DNA of 64,000 nt from Xiphydria camelus (taxonomy: Eukaryota > Arthropoda > Insecta > Hymenoptera > Xiphydriidae), in assembly GCA_963678675.1 (NCBI GenBank), contig OY783193.1, positions 9,596,822 to 9,660,821 on the forward strand, given 5' to 3'. This document shows positions 10,742-26,700 of the stretch, in pieces. Under the pieces are notes generated by a model, which saw only the letters and a program-made list of their open reading frames with translations, was not told the DNA's origin and ran no database searches. The position numbers were made by a program, and so were the translations under genes. Position 1 is the first letter of the stretch, and each line of letters opens with the position of its first letter.

Positions 10742-13700
10742 TCAAAGGAAATATGAAATAACGCTGATTTTGTGTATAAACAAATTTTTTTTTTCGCAAG
10801 AAATCATCGATATCTCGGTGTTCCGTTGAGATTTCCTCAATAAATCTATCATTTTCGTAATCAGCGCGAAAAAATACATAAGATAGGATGGTCGAGAATT
10901 CGATTCCAGAGATTTCGATTTTTGCGAAAAATCGCATTTTCTGTAAGGTCCCGACCTTACAGAAATTGTCAATTTTTTCGAAAAATGAAAATCTTCGGAA
11001 TTGGAATCTCGACCACCCTATCCGATGTATTTTTTTACGCTGATTCCGAAAAGCACGGTTATTTGGTCGAAATCTCAAAGGAAATATGAAATAACGCTGA
11101 TTTTGTGTATAAACAAATTTTTTTTTTCGCAAGAAATCATCGATATCTCGGTGTTCCGTTGAGATTTCCTCAATAAATCTATCATTTTCGTAATCAGCGC
11201 GAAAAAATACATAAGATAGGATGGTCGAGAATTCGATTCCAGAGATTTCGATTTTTGCGAAAAATCGCATTTTCTGTAAGGTCCCGACCTTACAGAAATT
11301 GTCAATTTTTTCGAAAAATGAAAATCTTCGGAATTGGAATCTCGACCACCCTATCCGATGTATTTTTTTACGCTGATTCCGAAAAGCACGGTTATTTGGT
11401 CGAAATCTCAAAGGAAATATGAAATAACGCTGATTTTGTGTATAAACAAATTTTTTTTTTCGCAAGAAATCATCGATATCTCGGTGTTCCGTTGAGATTT
11501 CCTCAATAAATCTATCATTTTCGTAATCAGCGCGAAAAAATACATAAGATAGGATGGTCGAGAATTCGATTCCAGAGATTTCGATTTTTGCGAAAAATCG
11601 CATTTTCTGTAAGGTCCCGACCTTACAGAAATTGTCAATTTTTTCGAAAAATGAAAATCTTCGGAATTGGAATCTCGACCACCCTATCCGATGTATTTTT
11701 TTACGCTGATTCCGAAAAGCACGGTTATTTGGTCGAAATCTCAAAGGAAATATGAAATAACGCTGATTTTGTGTATAAACAAATTTTTTTTTTCGCAAGA
11801 AATCATCGATATCTCGGTGTTCCGTTGAGATTTCCTCAATAAATCTATCATTTTCGTAATCAGCGCGAAAAAATACATAAGATAGGATGGTCGAGAATTC
11901 GATTCCAGAGATTTCGATTTTTGCGAAAAATCGCATTTTCTGTAAGGTCCCGACCTTACAGAAATTGTCAATTTTTTCGAAAAATGAAAATCTTCGGAAT
12001 TGGAATCTCGACCACCCTATCCGATGTATTTTTTTACGCTGATTCCGAAAAGCACGGTTATTTGGTCGAAATCTCAAAGGAAATATGAAATAACGCTGAT
12101 TTTGTGTATAAACAAATTTTTTTTTTCGCAAGAAATCATCGATATCTCGGTGTTCCGTTGAGATTTCCTCAATAAATCTATCATTTTCGTAATCAGCGCG
12201 AAAAAATACATAAGATAGGATGGTCGAGAATTCGATTCCAGAGATTTCGATTTTTGCGAAAAATCGCATTTTCTGTAAGGTCCCGACCTTACAGAAATTG
12301 TCAATTTTTTCGAAAAATGAAAATCTTCGGAATTGGAATCTCGACCACCCTATCCGATGTATTTTTTTACGCTGATTCCGAAAAGCACGGTTATTTGGTC
12401 GAAATCTCAAAGGAAATATGAAATAACGCTGATTTTGTGTATAAACAAATTTTTTTTTCCGCAAGAAATCATCGATATCTCGGTGTTCCGTTGAGATTTC
12501 TTCAATAAATCTATCATTTTCGTAATCAGCGCGAAAAAATACATAAGATAGGATGGTCGAGAATTCGATTCCAGAGATTTCGATTTTTGCGAAAAATCGC
12601 ATTTTCTGTAAGGTCCCGACCTTACAGAAATTGTCAATTTTTTCGAAAAATGAAAATCTTCGGAATTGGAATCTCGACCACCCTATCCGATGTATTTTTT
12701 TACGCAGATTCCGAAAAGCACGGTTATTTGGTCGAAATCTCAAAGGAAATATGAAATAACGCTGATTTTGTGTATAAACAAATTTTTTTTTCCGCAAGAA
12801 ATCATCGATATCTCGGTGTTCCGTTGAGATTTCCTCAATAAATCTATCATTTTCGTAATCAGCGCGAAAAAATACATAAGATAGGATGGTCGAGAATTCG
12901 ATTCCAGAGATTTCGATTTTTGCGAAAAATCGCATTTTCTGTAAGGTCCCGATCTTACAGAAATTGTCAACTTTTTCGAAAAATGAAAATCTTCGGAATT
13001 GGAATCTCGACCACCCTATCCGATGTATTTTTTTACGCTGATTCCGAAAAGCACGGTTATTTGGTCGAAATCTCAAAGGAAATATGAAATAACGCTGATT
13101 TTGTGTATAAACAAATTTTTTTTTTCGCAAGAAATCATGGATATCTCGGTGTTCCGTTGAGATTTCCTCAATAAATCTATCATTTTCGTAATCAGCGCGA
13201 AAAAATACATAAGATAGGATGGTCGAGAATTCGATTCCAGAGATTTCGATTTTTGCGAAAAATCGCATTTTCTGTAAGGTCCCGACCTTACAGAAATTGT
13301 CAATTTTTTCGAAAAATGAAAATCTTCGGAATTGGAATCTCGACCACCCTATCCGATGTATTTTTTTACGCAGATTCCGAAAAGCACGGTTATTTGGTCG
13401 AAATCTCAAAGGAAATATGAAATAACGCTGATTTTGTGTATAAACAAATTTTTTTTTCCGCAAGAAATCATCGATATCTCGGTGTTCCGTTGAGATTTCT
13501 TCAATAAATCTATCATTTTCGTAATCAGCGCGAAAAAATACATAAGATAGGATGGTCGAGAATTCGATTCCAGAGATTTCGATTTTTGCGAAAAATCGCA
13601 TTTTCTGTAAGGTCCCGACCTTACAGAAATTGTCAATTTTTTCGAAAAATGAAAATCTTCGGAATTGGAATCTCGACCACCCTATCCGATGTATTTTTTT

Positions 13701-14738
13701 ACGCTGATTCCGAAAAGCACGGTTATTTGGTCGAAATCTCAAAGGAAATATGAAATAACGCTGATTTTGTGTATAAACAAATTTTTTTTTTCGCAAGAAA
13801 TCATCGATATCTCGGTGTTCCGTTGAGATTTCCTCAATAAATCTATCATTTTCGTAATCAGCGCGAAAAAATACATAAGATAGGATGGTCGAGAATTCGA
13901 TTCCAGAGATTTCGATTTTTGCGAAAAATCGCATTTTCTGTAAGGTCCCGACCTTACAGAAATTGTCAATTTTTTCGAAAAATGAAAATCTTCGGAATTG
14001 GAATCTCGACCACCCTATCCGATGTATTTTTTTACGCAGATTCCGAAAAGCACGGTTATTTGGTCGAAATCTCAAAGGAAATATGAAATAACGCTGATTT
14101 TGTGTATAAACAAATTTTTTTTTCCGCAAGAAATCATCGATATCTCGGTGTTCCGTTGAGATTTCCTCAATAAATCTATCATTTTCGTAATCAGCGCGAA
14201 AAAATACATAAGATAGGATGGTCGAGAATTCGATTCCAGAGATTTCGATTTTTGCGAAAAATCGCATTTTCTGTAAGGTCCCGACCTTACAGAAATTGTC
14301 AATTTTTTCGAAAAATGAAAATCTTCGGAATTGGAATCTCGACCACCCTATCCGATGTATTTTTTTACGCTGATTCCGAAAAGCACGGTTATTTGGTCGA
14401 AATCTCAAAGGAAATATGAAATAACGCTGATTTTGTGTATAAACAAATTTTTTTTTTCCGCAAGAAATCATCGATATCTCGGTGTTCCGTTGAGATTTCC
14501 TCAATAAATCTATCATTTTCGTAATCAGCGCGAAAAAATACATAAGATAGGATGGTCGAGAATTCGATTCCAGAGATTTCGATTTTTGCGAAAAATCGCA
14601 TTTTCTGTAAGGTCCCGACCTTACAGAAATTGTCAATTTTTTCGAAAAATGAAAATCTTCGGAATTGGAATCTCGACCACCCTATCCGATGTATTTTTTT
14701 ACGCAGATTCCGAAAAGCACGGTTATTTGGTCGAAATC
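10742..14738 (+). repeat. 12-unit block with shared insertion, copy 1
   Basis: The class order 5E, K+, G*, D+, K, E+, G, Gi+ matches 33054-37050 at an offset of 22,312 bp. The match includes the linked 299 C>T and 317 T>C pair (near 12952 and 12971), the 152 C>G unit, and a one-base T insertion near 14449. Sharing a length mutation plus several rare substitutions in order supports common descent. The informative part runs from 12407 to 14738; the five E units before it carry no markers. Confidence 0.8.
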
Positions 14739-16070
14739 TCAAAGGAAATATGAAATAACGCTGATTTTGTGTATAAACAAATTTTTTTTTCCGCAAGAAA
14801 TCATCGATATCTCGGTGTTCCGTTGAGATTTCCTCAATAAATCTATCATTTTCGTAATCAGCGCGAAAAAATACATAAGATAGGATGGTCGAGAATTCGA
14901 TTCCAGAGATTTCGATTTTTGCGAAAAATCGCATTTTCTGTAAGGTCCCGACCTTACAGAAATTGTCAATTTTTTCGAAAAATGAAAATCTTCGGAATTG
15001 GAATCTCGACCACCCTATCCGATGTATTTTTTTACGCTGATTCCGAAAAGCACGGTTATTTGGTCGAAATCTCAAAGGAAATATGAAATAACGCTGATTT
15101 TGTGTATAAACAAATTTTTTTTTTCGCAAGAAATCATGGATATCTCGGTGTTCCGTTGAGATTTCCTCAATAAATCTATCATTTTCGTAATCAGCGCGAA
15201 AAAATACATAAGATAGGATGGTCGAGAATTCGATTCCAGAGATTTCGATTTTTGCGAAAAATCGCATTTTCTGTAAGGTCCCGACCTTACAGAAATTGTC
15301 AATTTTTTCGAAAAATGAAAATCTTCGGAATTGGAATCTCGACCACCCTATCCGATGTATTTTTTTACGCAGATTCCGAAAAGCACGGTTATTTGGTCGA
15401 AATCTCAAAGGAAATATGAAATAACGCTGATTTTGTGTATAAACAAATTTTTTTTTCCGCAAGAAATCATCGATATCTCGGTGTTCCGTTGAGATTTCCT
15501 CAATAAATCTATCATTTTCGTAATCAGCGCGAAAAAATACATAAGATAGGATGGTCGAGAATTCGATTCCAGAGATTTCGATTTTTGCGAAAAATCGCAT
15601 TTTCTGTAAGGTCCCGACCTTACAGAAATTGTCAATTTTTTCGAAAAATGAAAATATTCGGAATTGGAATCTCGACCACCCTATCCGATGTATTTTTTTA
15701 CGCTGATTCCGAAAAGCACGGTTATTTGGTCGAAATCTCAAAGGAAATATGAAATAACGCTGATTTTGTGTATAAACAAATTTTTTTTTACGCAAGAAAT
15801 CATCGATATCTCGGTGTTCCGTTGAGATTTCCTCAATAAATCTATCATTTTCGTAATCAGCGCGAAAAAATACATAAGATAGGATGGTCGAGAATTCGAT
15901 TCCAGAGATTTCGATTTTTGCGAAAAATCGCATTTTCTGTAAGGTCCCGACCTTACAGAAATTGTCAATTTTTTCGAAAAATGAAAATCTTCGGAATTGA
16001 AATCTCGACCACCCTATCCGATGTATTTTTTTACGCTGATTCCGAAAAGCACGGTTATTTGGTCGAAATC

Positions 16071-19000
16071 TCAAAGGAAATATGAAATAACGCTGATTTT
16101 GTGTATAAACAAATTTTTTTTTCCGCAAGAAATCATCGATATCTCGGTGTTCCGTTGAGATTTCCTCAATAAATCTATCATTTTCGTAATCAGCGCGAAA
16201 AAATACATAAGATAGGATGGTCGAGAATTCGATTCCAGAGATTTCGATTTTTGCGAAAAATCGCATTTTCTGTAAGGTCCCGACCTTACAGAAATTGTCA
16301 ATTTTTTCGAAAAATGAAAATCTTCGGAATTGGAATCTCGACCACCCTATCCGATGTATTTTTTTACGCTGATTCCGAAAAGCACGGTTATTTGGTCGAA
16401 ATCTCAAAGGAAATATGAAATAACGCTGATTTTGTGTATAAACAAATTTTTTTTTCCGCAAGAAATCATCGATATCTCGGTGTTCCGTTGAGATTTCCTC
16501 AATAAATCTATCATTTTCGTAATCAGCGCGAAAAAATACATAAGATAGGATGGTCGAGAATTCGATTCCAGAGATTTCGATTTTTGCGAAAAATCGCATT
16601 TTCTGTAAGGTCCCGACCTTACAGAAATTGTCAATTTTTTCGAAAAATGAAAATCTTCGGAATTGGAATCTCGACCACCCTATCCGATGTATTTTTTTAC
16701 GCTGATTCCGAAAAGCACGGTTATTTGGTCGAAATCTCAAAGGAAATATGAAATAACGCTGATTTTGTGTATAAAAAAATTTTTTTTTCCGCAAGAAATC
16801 ATCGATATCTCGGTGTTCCGTTGAGATTTCCTCAATAAATCTATCATTTTCGTAATCAGCGCGAAAAAATACATAAGATAGGATGGTCGAGAATTCGATT
16901 CCAGAGATTCCGATTTTTGCGAAAAATCGCATTTTCTGTAAGGTCCCGACCTTACAGAAATTGTCAATTTTTTCGAAAAATGAAAATCTTCGGAATTGGA
17001 ATCTCGACCACCCTATCCGATGTATTTTTTTACGCTGATTCCGAAAAGCACGGTTATTTGGTCGAAATCTCAAAGGAAATATGAAATAACGCTGATTTTG
17101 TGTATAAACAAATTTTTTTTTCCGCAAGAAATCATCGATATCTCGGTGTTCCGTTGAGATTTCCTCAATAAATCTATCATTTTCGTAATCAGCGCGAAAA
17201 AATACATAAGATAGGATGGTCGAGAATTCGATTCCAGAGATTTCGATTTTTGCGAAAAATCGCATTTTCTGTAAGGTCCCGACCTTACAGAAATTGTCAA
17301 TTTTTTCGAAAAATGAAAATCTTCGGAATTGGAATCTCGACCACCCTATCCGATGTATTTTTTTACGCTGATTCCGAAAAGCACGGTTATTTGGTCGAAA
17401 TCTCAAAGGAAATATGAAATAACGCTGATTTTGTGTATAAAAAAATTTTTTTTTCCGCAAGAAATCATCGATATCTCGGTGTTCCGTTGAGATTTCCTCA
17501 ATAAATCTATCATTTTCGTAATCAGCGCGAAAAAATACATAAGATAGGATGGTCGAGAATTCGATTCCAGAGATTCCGATTTTTGCGAAAAATCGCATTT
17601 TCTGTAAGGTCCCGACCTTACAGAAATTGTCAATTTTTTCGAAAAATGAAAATCTTCGGAATTGGAATCTCGACCACCCTATCCGATGTATTTTTTTACG
17701 CTGATTCCGAAAAGCACGGTTATTTGGTCGAAATCTCAAAGGAAATATGAAATAACGCTGATTTTGTGTATAAACAAATTTTTTTTTCCGCAAGAAATCA
17801 TCGATATCTCGGTGTTCCGTTGAGATTTCTTCAATAAATCTATCATTTTCGTAATCAGCGCGAAAAAATACATAAGATAGGATGGTCGAGAATTCGATTC
17901 CAGAGATTTCGATTTTTGCGAAAAATCGCATTTTCTGTAAGGTCCCGACCTTACAGAAATTGTCAATTTTTTCGAAAAATGAAAATCTTCGGAATTGGAA
18001 TCTCGACCACCCTATCCGATGTATTTTTTTACGCTGATTCCGAAAAGCACGGTTATTTGGTCGAAATCTCAAAGGAAATATGAAATAACGCTGATTTTGT
18101 GTATAAACAAATTTGTTTTTCCGCAAGAAATCATCGATATCTCGGTGTTCCGTTGAGATTTCCTCAATAAATCTATCATTTTCGTAATCAGCGCGAAAAA
18201 ATACATAAGATAGGATGGTCGAGAATTCGATTCCAGAGATTTCGATTTTTGCGAAAAATCGCATTTTCTGTAAGGTCCCGACCTTACAGAAATTGTCAAT
18301 TTTTTCGAAAAATGAAAATCTTCGGAATTGGAATCTCGACCACCCTATCCGATGTATTTTTTTACGCTGATTCCGAAAAGCACGGTTATTTGGTCGAAAT
18401 CTCAAAGGAAATATGAAATAACGCTGATTTTGTGTATAAACAAATTTTTTTTTCCGCAAGAAATCATCGATATCTCGGTGTTCCGTTGAGATTTCTTCAA
18501 TAAATCTATCATTTTCGTAATCAGCGCGAAAAAATACATAAGATAGGATGGTCGAGAATTCGATTCCAGAGATTTCGATTTTTGCGAAAAATCGCATTTT
18601 CTGTAAGGTCCCGACCTTACAGAAATTGTCAATTTTTTCGAAAAATGAAAATATTCGGAATTGGAATCTCGACCACCCTATCCGATGTATTTTTTTACGC
18701 AGATTCCGAAAAGCACGGTTATTTGGTCGAAATCTCAAAGGAAATATGAAATAACGCTGATTTTGTGTATAAACAAATTTTTTTTTCCGCAAGAAATCAT
18801 CGATATCTCGGTGTTCCGTTGAGATTTCCTCAATAAATCTATCATTTTCGTAATCAGCGCGAAAAAATACATAAGATAGGATGGTCGAGAATTCGATTCC
18901 AGAGATTTCGATTTTTGCGAAAAATCGCATTTTCTGTAAGGTCCCGACCTTACAGAAATTGTCAATTTTTTCGAAAAATGAAAATATTCGGAATTGGAAT

Positions 19001-22000
19001 CTCGACCACCCTATCCGATGTATTTTTTTACGCTGATTCCGAAAAGCACGGTTATTTGGTCGAAATCTCAAAGGAAATATGAAATAACGCTGATTTTGTG
19101 TATAAACAAATTTTTTTTTACGCAAGAAATCATCGATATCTCGGTGTTCCGTTGAGATTTCCTCAATAAATCTATCATTTTCGTAATCAGCGCGAAAAAA
19201 TACATAAGATAGGATGGTCGAGAATTCGATTCCAGAGATTTCGATTTTTGCGAAAAATCGCATTTTCTGTAAGGTCCCGACCTTACAGAAATTGTCAATT
19301 TTTTCGAAAAATGAAAATCTTCGGAATTGAAATCTCGACCACCCTATCCGATGTATTTTTTTACGCTGATTCCGAAAAGCACGGTTATTTGGTCGAAATC
19401 TCAAAGGAAATATGAAATAACGCTGATTTTGTGTATAAACAAATTTTTTTTTCCGCAAGAAATCATCGATATCTCGGTGTTCCGTTGAGATTTCCTCAAT
19501 AAATCTATCATTTTCGTAATCAGCGCGAAAAAATACATAAGATAGGATGGCCGAGAATTCGATTCCAGAGATTTCGATTTTTGCGAAAAATCGCATTTTC
19601 TGTAAGGTCCCGACCTTACAGAAATTGTCAATTTTTTCGAAAAATGAAAATCTTCGGAATTGGAATCTCGACCACCCTATCCGATGTATTTTTTTACGCT
19701 GATTCCGAAAAGCACGGTTATTTGGTCGAAATCTCAAAGGAAATATGAAATAACGCTGATTTTGTGTATAAACAAATTTTTTTTTCCGCAAGAAATCATC
19801 GATATCTCGGTGTTCCGTTGAGATTTCCTCAATAAATCTATCATTTTCGTAATCAGCGCGAAAAAATACATAAGATAGGATGGTCGAGAATTCGATTCCA
19901 GAGATTTCGATTTTTGCGAAAAATCGCATTTTCTGTAAGGTCCCGACCTTACAGAAATTGTCAATTTTTTCGAAAAATGAAAATCTTCGGAATTGGAATC
20001 TCGACCACCCTATCCGATGTATTTTTTTACGCTGATTCCGAAAAGCACGGTTATTTGGTCGAAATCTCAAAGGAAATATGAAATAACGCTGATTTTGTGT
20101 ATAAAAAAATTTTTTTTTCCGCAAGAAATCATCGATATCTCGGTGTTCCGTTGAGATTTCCTCAATAAATCTATCATTTTCGTAATCAGCGCGAAAAAAT
20201 ACATAAGATAGGATGGTCGAGAATTCGATTCCAGAGATTCCGATTTTTGCGAAAAATCGCATTTTCTGTAAGGTCCCGACCTTACAGAAATTGTCAATTT
20301 TTTCGAAAAATGAAAATCTTCGGAATTGGAATCTCGACCACCCTATCCGATGTATTTTTTTACGCTGATTCCGAAAAGCACGGTTATTTGGTCGAAATCT
20401 CAAAGGAAATATGAAATAACGCTGATTTTGTGTATAAACAAATTTTTTTTTCCGCAAGAAATCATCGATATCTCGGTGTTCCGTTGAGATTTCTTCAATA
20501 AATCTATCATTTTCGTAATCAGCGCGAAAAAATACATAAGATAGGATGGTCGAGAATTCGATTCCAGAGATTTCGATTTTTGCGAAAAATCGCATTTTCT
20601 GTAAGGTCCCGACCTTACAGAAATTGTCAATTTTTTCGAAAAATGAAAATCTTCGGAATTGGAATCTCGACCACCCTATCCGATGTATTTTTTTACGCTG
20701 ATTCCGAAAAGCACGGTTATTTGGTCGAAATCTCAAAGGAAATATGAAATAACGCTGATTTTGTGTATAAACAAATTTTTTTTTTCGCAAGAAATCATCG
20801 ATATCTCGGTGTTCCGTTGAGATTTCCTCAATAAATCTATCATTTTCGTAATCAGCGCGAAAAAATACATAAGATAGGATGGTCGAGAATTCGATTCCAG
20901 AGATTTCGATTTTTGCGAAAAATCGCATTTTCTGTAAGGTCCCGACCTTACAGAAATTGTCAATTTTTTCGAAAAATGAAAATCTTCGGAATTGGAATCT
21001 CGACCACCCTATCCGATGTATTTTTTTACGCTGATTCCGAAAAGCACGGTTATTTGGTCGAAATCTCAAAGGAAATATGAAATAACGCTGATTTTGTGTA
21101 TAAACAAATTTTTTTTTTCGCAAGAAATCATCGATATCTCGGTGTTCCGTTGAGATTTCCTCAATAAATCTATCATTTTCGTAATCAGCGCGAAAAAATA
21201 CATAAGATAGGATGGTCGAGAATTCGATTCCAGAGATTTCGATTTTTGCGAAAAATCGCATTTTCTGTAAGGTCCCGACCTTACAGAAATTGTCAATTTT
21301 TTCGAAAAATGAAAATCTTCGGAATTGGAATCTCGACCACCCTATCCGATGTATTTTTTTACGCTGATTCCGAAAAGCACGGTTATTTGGTCGAAATCTC
21401 AAAGGAAATATGAAATAACGCTGATTTTGTGTATAAACAAATTTTTTTTTTCGCAAGAAATCATCGATATCTCGGTGTTCCGTTGAGATTTCCTCAATAA
21501 ATCTATCATTTTCGTAATCAGCGCGAAAAAATACATAAGATAGGATGGTCGAGAATTCGATTCCAGAGATTTCGATTTTTGCGAAAAATCGCATTTTCTG
21601 TAAGGTCCCGACCTTACAGAAATTGTCAATTTTTTCGAAAAATGAAAATCTTCGGAATTGGAATCTCGACCACCCTATCCGATGTATTTTTTTACGCTGA
21701 TTCCGAAAAGCACGGTTATTTGGTCGAAATCTCAAAGGAAATATGAAATAACGCTGATTTTGTGTATAAACAAATTTTTTTTTTCGCAAGAAATCATCGA
21801 TATCTCGGTGTTCCGTTGAGATTTCCTCAATAAATCTATCATTTTCGTAATCAGCGCGAAAAAATACATAAGATAGGATGGTCGAGAATTCGATTCCAGA
21901 GATTTCGATTTTTGCGAAAAATCGCATTTTCTGTAAGGTCCCGACCTTACAGAAATTGTCAATTTTTTCGAAAAATGAAAATCTTCGGAATTGGAATCTC

Positions 22001-22730
22001 GACCACCCTATCCGATGTATTTTTTTACGCTGATTCCGAAAAGCACGGTTATTTGGTCGAAATCTCAAAGGAAATATGAAATAACGCTGATTTTGTGTAT
22101 AAACAAATTTTTTTTTTCGCAAGAAATCATCGATATCTCGGTGTTCCGTTGAGATTTCCTCAATAAATCTATCATTTTCGTAATCAGCGCGAAAAAATAC
22201 ATAAGATAGGATGGTCGAGAATTCGATTCCAGAGATTTCGATTTTTGCGAAAAATCGCATTTTCTGTAAGGTCCCGACCTTACAGAAATTGTCAATTTTT
22301 TCGAAAAATGAAAATCTTCGGAATTGGAATCTCGACCACCCTATCCGATGTATTTTTTTACGCTGATTCCGAAAAGCACGGTTATTTGGTCGAAATCTCA
22401 AAGGAAATATGAAATAACGCTGATTTTGTGTATAAACAAATTTTTTTTTTCGCAAGAAATCATCGATATCTCGGTGTTCCGTTGAGATTTCCTCAATAAA
22501 TCTATCATTTTCGTAATCAGCGCGAAAAAATACATAAGATAGGATGGTCGAGAATTCGATTCCAGAGATTTCGATTTTTGCGAAAAATCGCATTTTCTGT
22601 AAGGTCCCGACCTTACAGAAATTGTCAATTTTTTCGAAAAATGAAAATCTTCGGAATTGGAATCTCGACCACCCTATCCGATGTATTTTTTTACGCTGAT
22701 TCCGAAAAGCACGGTTATTTGGTCGAAATC
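16071..22730 (+). repeat. Duplicated 20-unit block, copy 1
   Basis: Twenty consecutive units with class order 2G, F, G, F, K, T, K+, G, V, 2G, F, K, 6E match 23730-30389 unit for unit at an offset of 7,659 bp (23 units). Finer markers agree too: 4 C>A beside the K+ and G units, 15 G>A after V, and 236 T>C after V (near 19551 and 27210). Boundaries are set by the first disagreeing class on each side (V versus D upstream, K+ versus D downstream), so they are good to about one unit. Confidence 0.85.
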
Positions 22731-23729
22731 TCAAAGGAAATATGAAATAACGCTGATTTTGTGTATAAACAAATTTTTTTTTCCGCAAGAAATCATCGAT
22801 ATCTCGGTGTTCCGTTGAGATTTCTTCAATAAATCTATCATTTTCGTAATCAGCGCGAAAAAATACATAAGATAGGATGGTCGAGAATTCGATTCCAGAG
22901 ATTTCGATTTTTGCGAAAAATCGCATTTTCTGTAAGGTCCCGACCTTACAGAAATTGTCAATTTTTTCGAAAAATGAAAATCTTCGGAATTGGAATCTCG
23001 ACCACCCTATCCGATGTATTTTTTTACGCAGATTCCGAAAAGCACGGTTATTTGGTCGAAATCTCAAAGGAAATATGAAATAACGCTGATTTTGTGTATA
23101 AACAAATTTTTTTTTCCGCAAGAAATCATCGATATCTCGGTGTTCCGTTGAGATTTCCTCAATAAATCTATCATTTTCGTAATCAGCGCGAAAAAATACA
23201 TAAGATAGGATGGTCGAGAATTCGATTCCAGAGATTTCGATTTTTGCGAAAAATCGCATTTTCTGTAAGGTCCCGACCTTACAGAAATTGTCAATTTTTT
23301 CGAAAAATGAAAATCTTCGGAATTGGAATCTCGACCACCCTATCCGATGTATTTTTTTACGCTGATTCCGAAAAGCACGGTTATTTGGTCGAAATCTCAA
23401 AGGAAATATGAAATAACGCTGATTTTGTGTATAAACAAATTTTTTTTTTCGCAAGAAATCATGGATATCTCGGTGTTCCGTTGAGATTTCCTCAATAAAT
23501 CTATCATTTTCGTAATCAGCGCGAAAAAATACATAAGATAGGATGGTCGAGAATTCGATTCCAGAGATTTCGATTTTTGCGAAAAATCGCATTTTCTGTA
23601 AGGTCCCGACCTTACAGAAATTGTCAATTTTTTCGAAAAATGAAAATCTTCGGAATTGGAATCTCGACCACCCTATCCGATGTATTTTTTTACGCAGATT
23701 CCGAAAAGCACGGTTATTTGGTCGAAATC

Positions 23730-26700
23730 TCAAAGGAAATATGAAATAACGCTGATTTTGTGTATAAACAAATTTTTTTTTCCGCAAGAAATCATCGATA
23801 TCTCGGTGTTCCGTTGAGATTTCCTCAATAAATCTATCATTTTCGTAATCAGCGCGAAAAAATACATAAGATAGGATGGTCGAGAATTCGATTCCAGAGA
23901 TTTCGATTTTTGCGAAAAATCGCATTTTCTGTAAGGTCCCGACCTTACAGAAATTGTCAATTTTTTCGAAAAATGAAAATCTTCGGAATTGGAATCTCGA
24001 CCACCCTATCCGATGTATTTTTTTACGCTGATTCCGAAAAGCACGGTTATTTGGTCGAAATCTCAAAGGAAATATGAAATAACGCTGATTTTGTGTATAA
24101 ACAAATTTTTTTTTCCGCAAGAAATCATCGATATCTCGGTGTTCCGTTGAGATTTCCTCAATAAATCTATCATTTTCGTAATCAGCGCGAAAAAATACAT
24201 AAGATAGGATGGTCGAGAATTCGATTCCAGAGATTTCGATTTTTGCGAAAAATCGCATTTTCTGTAAGGTCCCGACCTTACAGAAATTGTCAATTTTTTC
24301 GAAAAATGAAAATCTTCGGAATTGGAATCTCGACCACCCTATCCGATGTATTTTTTTACGCTGATTCCGAAAAGCACGGTTATTTGGTCGAAATCTCAAA
24401 GGAAATATGAAATAACGCTGATTTTGTGTATAAAAAAATTTTTTTTTCCGCAAGAAATCATCGATATCTCGGTGTTCCGTTGAGATTTCCTCAATAAATC
24501 TATCATTTTCGTAATCAGCGCGAAAAAATACATAAGATAGGATGGTCGAGAATTCGATTCCAGAGATTCCGATTTTTGCGAAAAATCGCATTTTCTGTAA
24601 GGTCCCGACCTTACAGAAATTGTCAATTTTTTCGAAAAATGAAAATCTTCGGAATTGGAATCTCGACCACCCTATCCGATGTATTTTTTTACGCTGATTC
24701 CGAAAAGCACGGTTATTTGGTCGAAATCTCAAAGGAAATATGAAATAACGCTGATTTTGTGTATAAACAAATTTTTTTTTCCGCAAGAAATCATCGATAT
24801 CTCGGTGTTCCGTTGAGATTTCCTCAATAAATCTATCATTTTCGTAATCAGCGCGAAAAAATACATAAGATAGGATGGTCGAGAATTCGATTCCAGAGAT
24901 TTCGATTTTTGCGAAAAATCGCATTTTCTGTAAGGTCCCGACCTTACAGAAATTGTCAATTTTTTCGAAAAATGAAAATCTTCGGAATTGGAATCTCGAC
25001 CACCCTATCCGATGTATTTTTTTACGCTGATTCCGAAAAGCACGGTTATTTGGTCGAAATCTCAAAGGAAATATGAAATAACGCTGATTTTGTGTATAAA
25101 AAAATTTTTTTTTCCGCAAGAAATCATCGATATCTCGGTGTTCCGTTGAGATTTCCTCAATAAATCTATCATTTTCGTAATCAGCGCGAAAAAATACATA
25201 AGATAGGATGGTCGAGAATTCGATTCCAGAGATTCCGATTTTTGCGAAAAATCGCATTTTCTGTAAGGTCCCGACCTTACAGAAATTGTCAATTTTTTCG
25301 AAAAATGAAAATCTTCGGAATTGGAATCTCGACCACCCTATCCGATGTATTTTTTTACGCTGATTCCGAAAAGCACGGTTATTTGGTCGAAATCTCAAAG
25401 GAAATATGAAATAACGCTGATTTTGTGTATAAACAAATTTTTTTTTCCGCAAGAAATCATCGATATCTCGGTGTTCCGTTGAGATTTCTTCAATAAATCT
25501 ATCATTTTCGTAATCAGCGCGAAAAAATACATAAGATAGGATGGTCGAGAATTCGATTCCAGAGATTTCGATTTTTGCGAAAAATCGCATTTTCTGTAAG
25601 GTCCCGACCTTACAGAAATTGTCAATTTTTTCGAAAAATGAAAATCTTCGGAATTGGAATCTCGACCACCCTATCCGATGTATTTTTTTACGCTGATTCC
25701 GAAAAGCACGGTTATTTGGTCGAAATCTCAAAGGAAATATGAAATAACGCTGATTTTGTGTATAAACAAATTTGTTTTTCCGCAAGAAATCATCGATATC
25801 TCGGTGTTCCGTTGAGATTTCCTCAATAAATCTATCATTTTCGTAATCAGCGCGAAAAAATACATAAGATAGGATGGTCGAGAATTCGATTCCAGAGATT
25901 TCGATTTTTGCGAAAAATCGCATTTTCTGTAAGGTCCCGACCTTACAGAAATTGTCAATTTTTTCGAAAAATGAAAATCTTCGGAATTGGAATCTCGACC
26001 ACCCTATCCGATGTATTTTTTTACGCTGATTCCGAAAAGCACGGTTATTTGGTCGAAATCTCAAAGGAAATATGAAATAACGCTGATTTTGTGTATAAAC
26101 AAATTTTTTTTTCCGCAAGAAATCATCGATATCTCGGTGTTCCGTTGAGATTTCTTCAATAAATCTATCATTTTCGTAATCAGCGCGAAAAAATACATAA
26201 GATAGGATGGTCGAGAATTCGATTCCAGAGATTTCGATTTTTGCGAAAAATCGCATTTTCTGTAAGGTCCCGACCTTACAGAAATTGTCAATTTTTTCGA
26301 AAAATGAAAATATTCGGAATTGGAATCTCGACCACCCTATCCGATGTATTTTTTTACGCAGATTCCGAAAAGCACGGTTATTTGGTCGAAATCTCAAAGG
26401 AAATATGAAATAACGCTGATTTTGTGTATAAACAAATTTTTTTTTCCGCAAGAAATCATCGATATCTCGGTGTTCCGTTGAGATTTCCTCAATAAATCTA
26501 TCATTTTCGTAATCAGCGCGAAAAAATACATAAGATAGGATGGTCGAGAATTCGATTCCAGAGATTTCGATTTTTGCGAAAAATCGCATTTTCTGTAAGG
26601 TCCCGACCTTACAGAAATTGTCAATTTTTTCGAAAAATGAAAATATTCGGAATTGGAATCTCGACCACCCTATCCGATGTATTTTTTTACGCTGATTCCG